Origin: Elusimicrobiota bacterium
GTDB lineage: Bacteria; Elusimicrobiota; Elusimicrobia; UBA1565
Reading direction: 5' to 3'
NCBI GenBank assembly: GCA_003450735.1
Contig: DMEZ01000067.1
Coordinates: forward strand, 8,584-41,882
Length of the DNA stretch: 33,299 bases
Shown here: in pieces, positions 32,409 through 33,299 of the stretch
How positions within the stretch are numbered: position 1 is the stretch's first letter
Layout: each line of letters starts with the position of its first letter
The notes under the pieces: model-generated
Told to the model about the DNA's origin: nothing
The model's input: only the letters and a program-made list of their open reading frames with translations
Databases searched by the model: none
Position numbers and translations under genes: made by a program

Positions 32409-33239
32409 ATGGGCTCAAGGATGAAGGTGAGAATGGGACACGTTCTATGGATCGCCGTCGGACTCGTCCTCTTGTGGGCCGCCCTGAGGTGGTTCGAGCG
32501 GGCGAACCTCTATTTCCCGTCGAGGGAGTTCACGATGGGGCCGCAGACGTTCGGCCTGTCCTACGAGGAGGTCTTCCTGAGGACGGAGGACGGCGTGAGG
32601 ATCCACGCCTGGCTGCTCCCCGCGCAGAGGCCGGGTCCCGTCCTGCTCTACTGCCACGGCAACGCGGGCAACATCAGTTCCCGCATGTACAAGGCGAACC
32701 TGTTCCACCGGCTGGGCTTGGGCGTCCTGCTTTTCGACTACCGGGGCTACGGCAAGAGCGAGGGCCGGCCCTCCGAGGAGGGGACCTACCGGGACGCCGA
32801 GGCCGCCTGGCGCTGGCTGGTCGAGGAGAAGCGGGTCCGGCCGGAGGACATCGTCGTCTACGGCGAATCGCTCGGCAACGCCATCGCGCTCGAGACGGCC
32901 CTGCGCCATCCGCCCCGGGCCCTCATCCTGGAGTCGGCGTTCACCTCGGTCGTGGACATGGGCGAGCTGATCTTCCCGTTCCTCCCGGTGCGCGCGATGA
33001 CGACCATCCGCTACGACAACCTCGCCAAGATCCCCCGGGTCTCCTGTCCCGTGCTGGTGATGCACAGCCGGGAGGACTCGATCGTCCCCTTCGAGATGGG
33101 GCGGCGGCTCTTCGAGGCCGCGCCCGAGCCGAAGAGGTTCTTCGAGCTGAAGGGCAGCCACGACGAGGGCTACATCGACACGGGAGAGGCCTACTCCGGC
33201 GAGATCCTGGGATTCCTGGCGGGTCTGAAAGGCCGGTAG
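32409..33239 (+). CDS. Alpha/beta hydrolase (BEM46/ABHD13-like), membrane-anchored
   Basis: 276 residues. An N-terminal membrane anchor (about 10-27) is followed by an alpha/beta-hydrolase fold: oxyanion loop HGNAGN (83-88), nucleophile S154 in GESLG, acid D223 in HSREDSIVP, and H251 in GSHDEGY. It probably hydrolyses esters or lipids at the membrane; the substrate is unknown. Two starts are possible. The ATG at 32409 fits a leaderless transcript from TATATT. The ATG at 32433 has AAGGTG a few bases upstream and would give a protein that starts right at the anchor. It is followed by the tRNA gene, which is on the other strand. Confidence 0.9.
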   Translation: MGSRMKVRMGHVLWIAVGLVLLWAALRWFERANLYFPSREFTMGPQTFGLSYEEVFLRTEDGVRIHAWLLPAQRPGPVLLYCHGNAGNISSRMYKANLFHRLGLGVLLFDYRGYGKSEGRPSEEGTYRDAEAAWRWLVEEKRVRPEDIVVYGESLGNAIALETALRHPPRALILESAFTSVVDMGELIFPFLPVRAMTTIRYDNLAKIPRVSCPVLVMHSREDSIVPFEMGRRLFEAAPEPKRFFELKGSHDEGYIDTGEAYSGEILGFLAGLKGR

Positions 33240-33253
33240 ACGGAAAAGAAGGC

Positions 33254-33299
33254 AGCCGGGGAAGGGATTCGAACCCTCAACCTATCGCTTACGAAGCGA
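33254..33299 (-). tRNA. tRNA-Thr (anticodon CGT), 3' part
   Basis: The minus strand shows the 3' half of a tRNA cut by the window edge. The 7-base anticodon loop TTCGTAA (complement of 33289-33295) gives anticodon CGT, read as Thr for ACG codons. A short variable loop, a T arm GAGGG-TTCGAAT-CCCTT and the 3' acceptor strand CCCCGGC with discriminator T follow. No CCA is encoded (the next bases are GCC), so CCA would be added by the nucleotidyltransferase. The D arm and 5' acceptor lie outside the window. Confidence 0.92.

Noticed and set aside
29743..32424. 893-residue open frame antisense to the first Wzy-like gene
   Set aside because: Glu/Val/Leu/Asp-rich shadow frame; the minus strand encodes clear membrane helices and TPRs.
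1..33299. CRISPR arrays, insertion sequences, phage or plasmid genes
   Set aside because: No spaced repeat array, transposase, integrase or terminal inverted repeats were seen; gene density and composition are even throughout.

Overview
This is a GC-rich bacterial window with tightly packed genes. It is most likely from the Elusimicrobiota or a related Gram-negative, diderm lineage. The assignment is an inference. It rests on a short cysteine-rich type IV pilin-like protein, a secretin and OmpA-type envelope parts, hopanoid-type lipid genes, sigma70-like promoters, and many lipid- or envelope-directed exported proteins. No gene here fixes the taxon. There is no sign of phage, insertion sequence, CRISPR array or plasmid. 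No gap between genes exceeds about 250 bases.

Layout. Positions 2-5222 (+) hold housekeeping genes: the 3' part of nadB (L-aspartate oxidase), uvrA overlapping it by 8 bases, and an adenosine deaminase. A tiny DUF5678-like gene lies on the opposite strand between the last two. Positions 5219-9935 (-) hold four exported proteins: a secreted TIM-barrel-like protein, a calcineurin-like phosphoesterase, a ClpP-fold protein with a signal peptide and a long coiled coil, and a gluzincin (HExxH) peptidase.

Positions 10029-15662 hold a lipid side-chain cluster. The + strand has hpnJ, hpnI, a CDP-alcohol phosphotransferase and hpnL, all with overlapping ends. hpnK is convergent on the - strand. HpnI (glycosyltransferase), HpnK (deacetylase) and HpnJ (radical SAM) are the three enzymes known to build the cyclitol-ether head group of bacteriohopanetetrol. 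The CDP-alcohol phosphotransferase inside the run is not part of that known route and is the most unusual part of the window. hpnK follows a pilin gene by one base and appears to share its promoter.

Positions 15664-32379 are dominated by a type IV pilus / type II secretion type machine on the - strand. It contains the pilin, the operon ompA-like / pilM-pilN fusion / pilO / pilP / secretin (24051 down to 17215), and the operon pilB-pilC (27154 down to 24190) with its own strong promoter and a clear terminator. Upstream of pilB lie two tandem, related O-antigen-ligase-like (Wzy_C) membrane proteins with TPR tails, which may glycosylate pilins or ligate surface glycans. A + strand orphan exported protein sits at 16442. 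No pilT, pilD or minor pseudopilins are present here. The window closes with an alpha/beta hydrolase (+) and the 3' part of a tRNA-Thr(CGT) on the - strand.

Several genes that begin a transcription unit have a TANNNT box ending 6 or 7 bases before the start codon and no Shine-Dalgarno sequence. They are probably translated from leaderless or near-leaderless mRNAs, while other genes here use a good GGAGG site.
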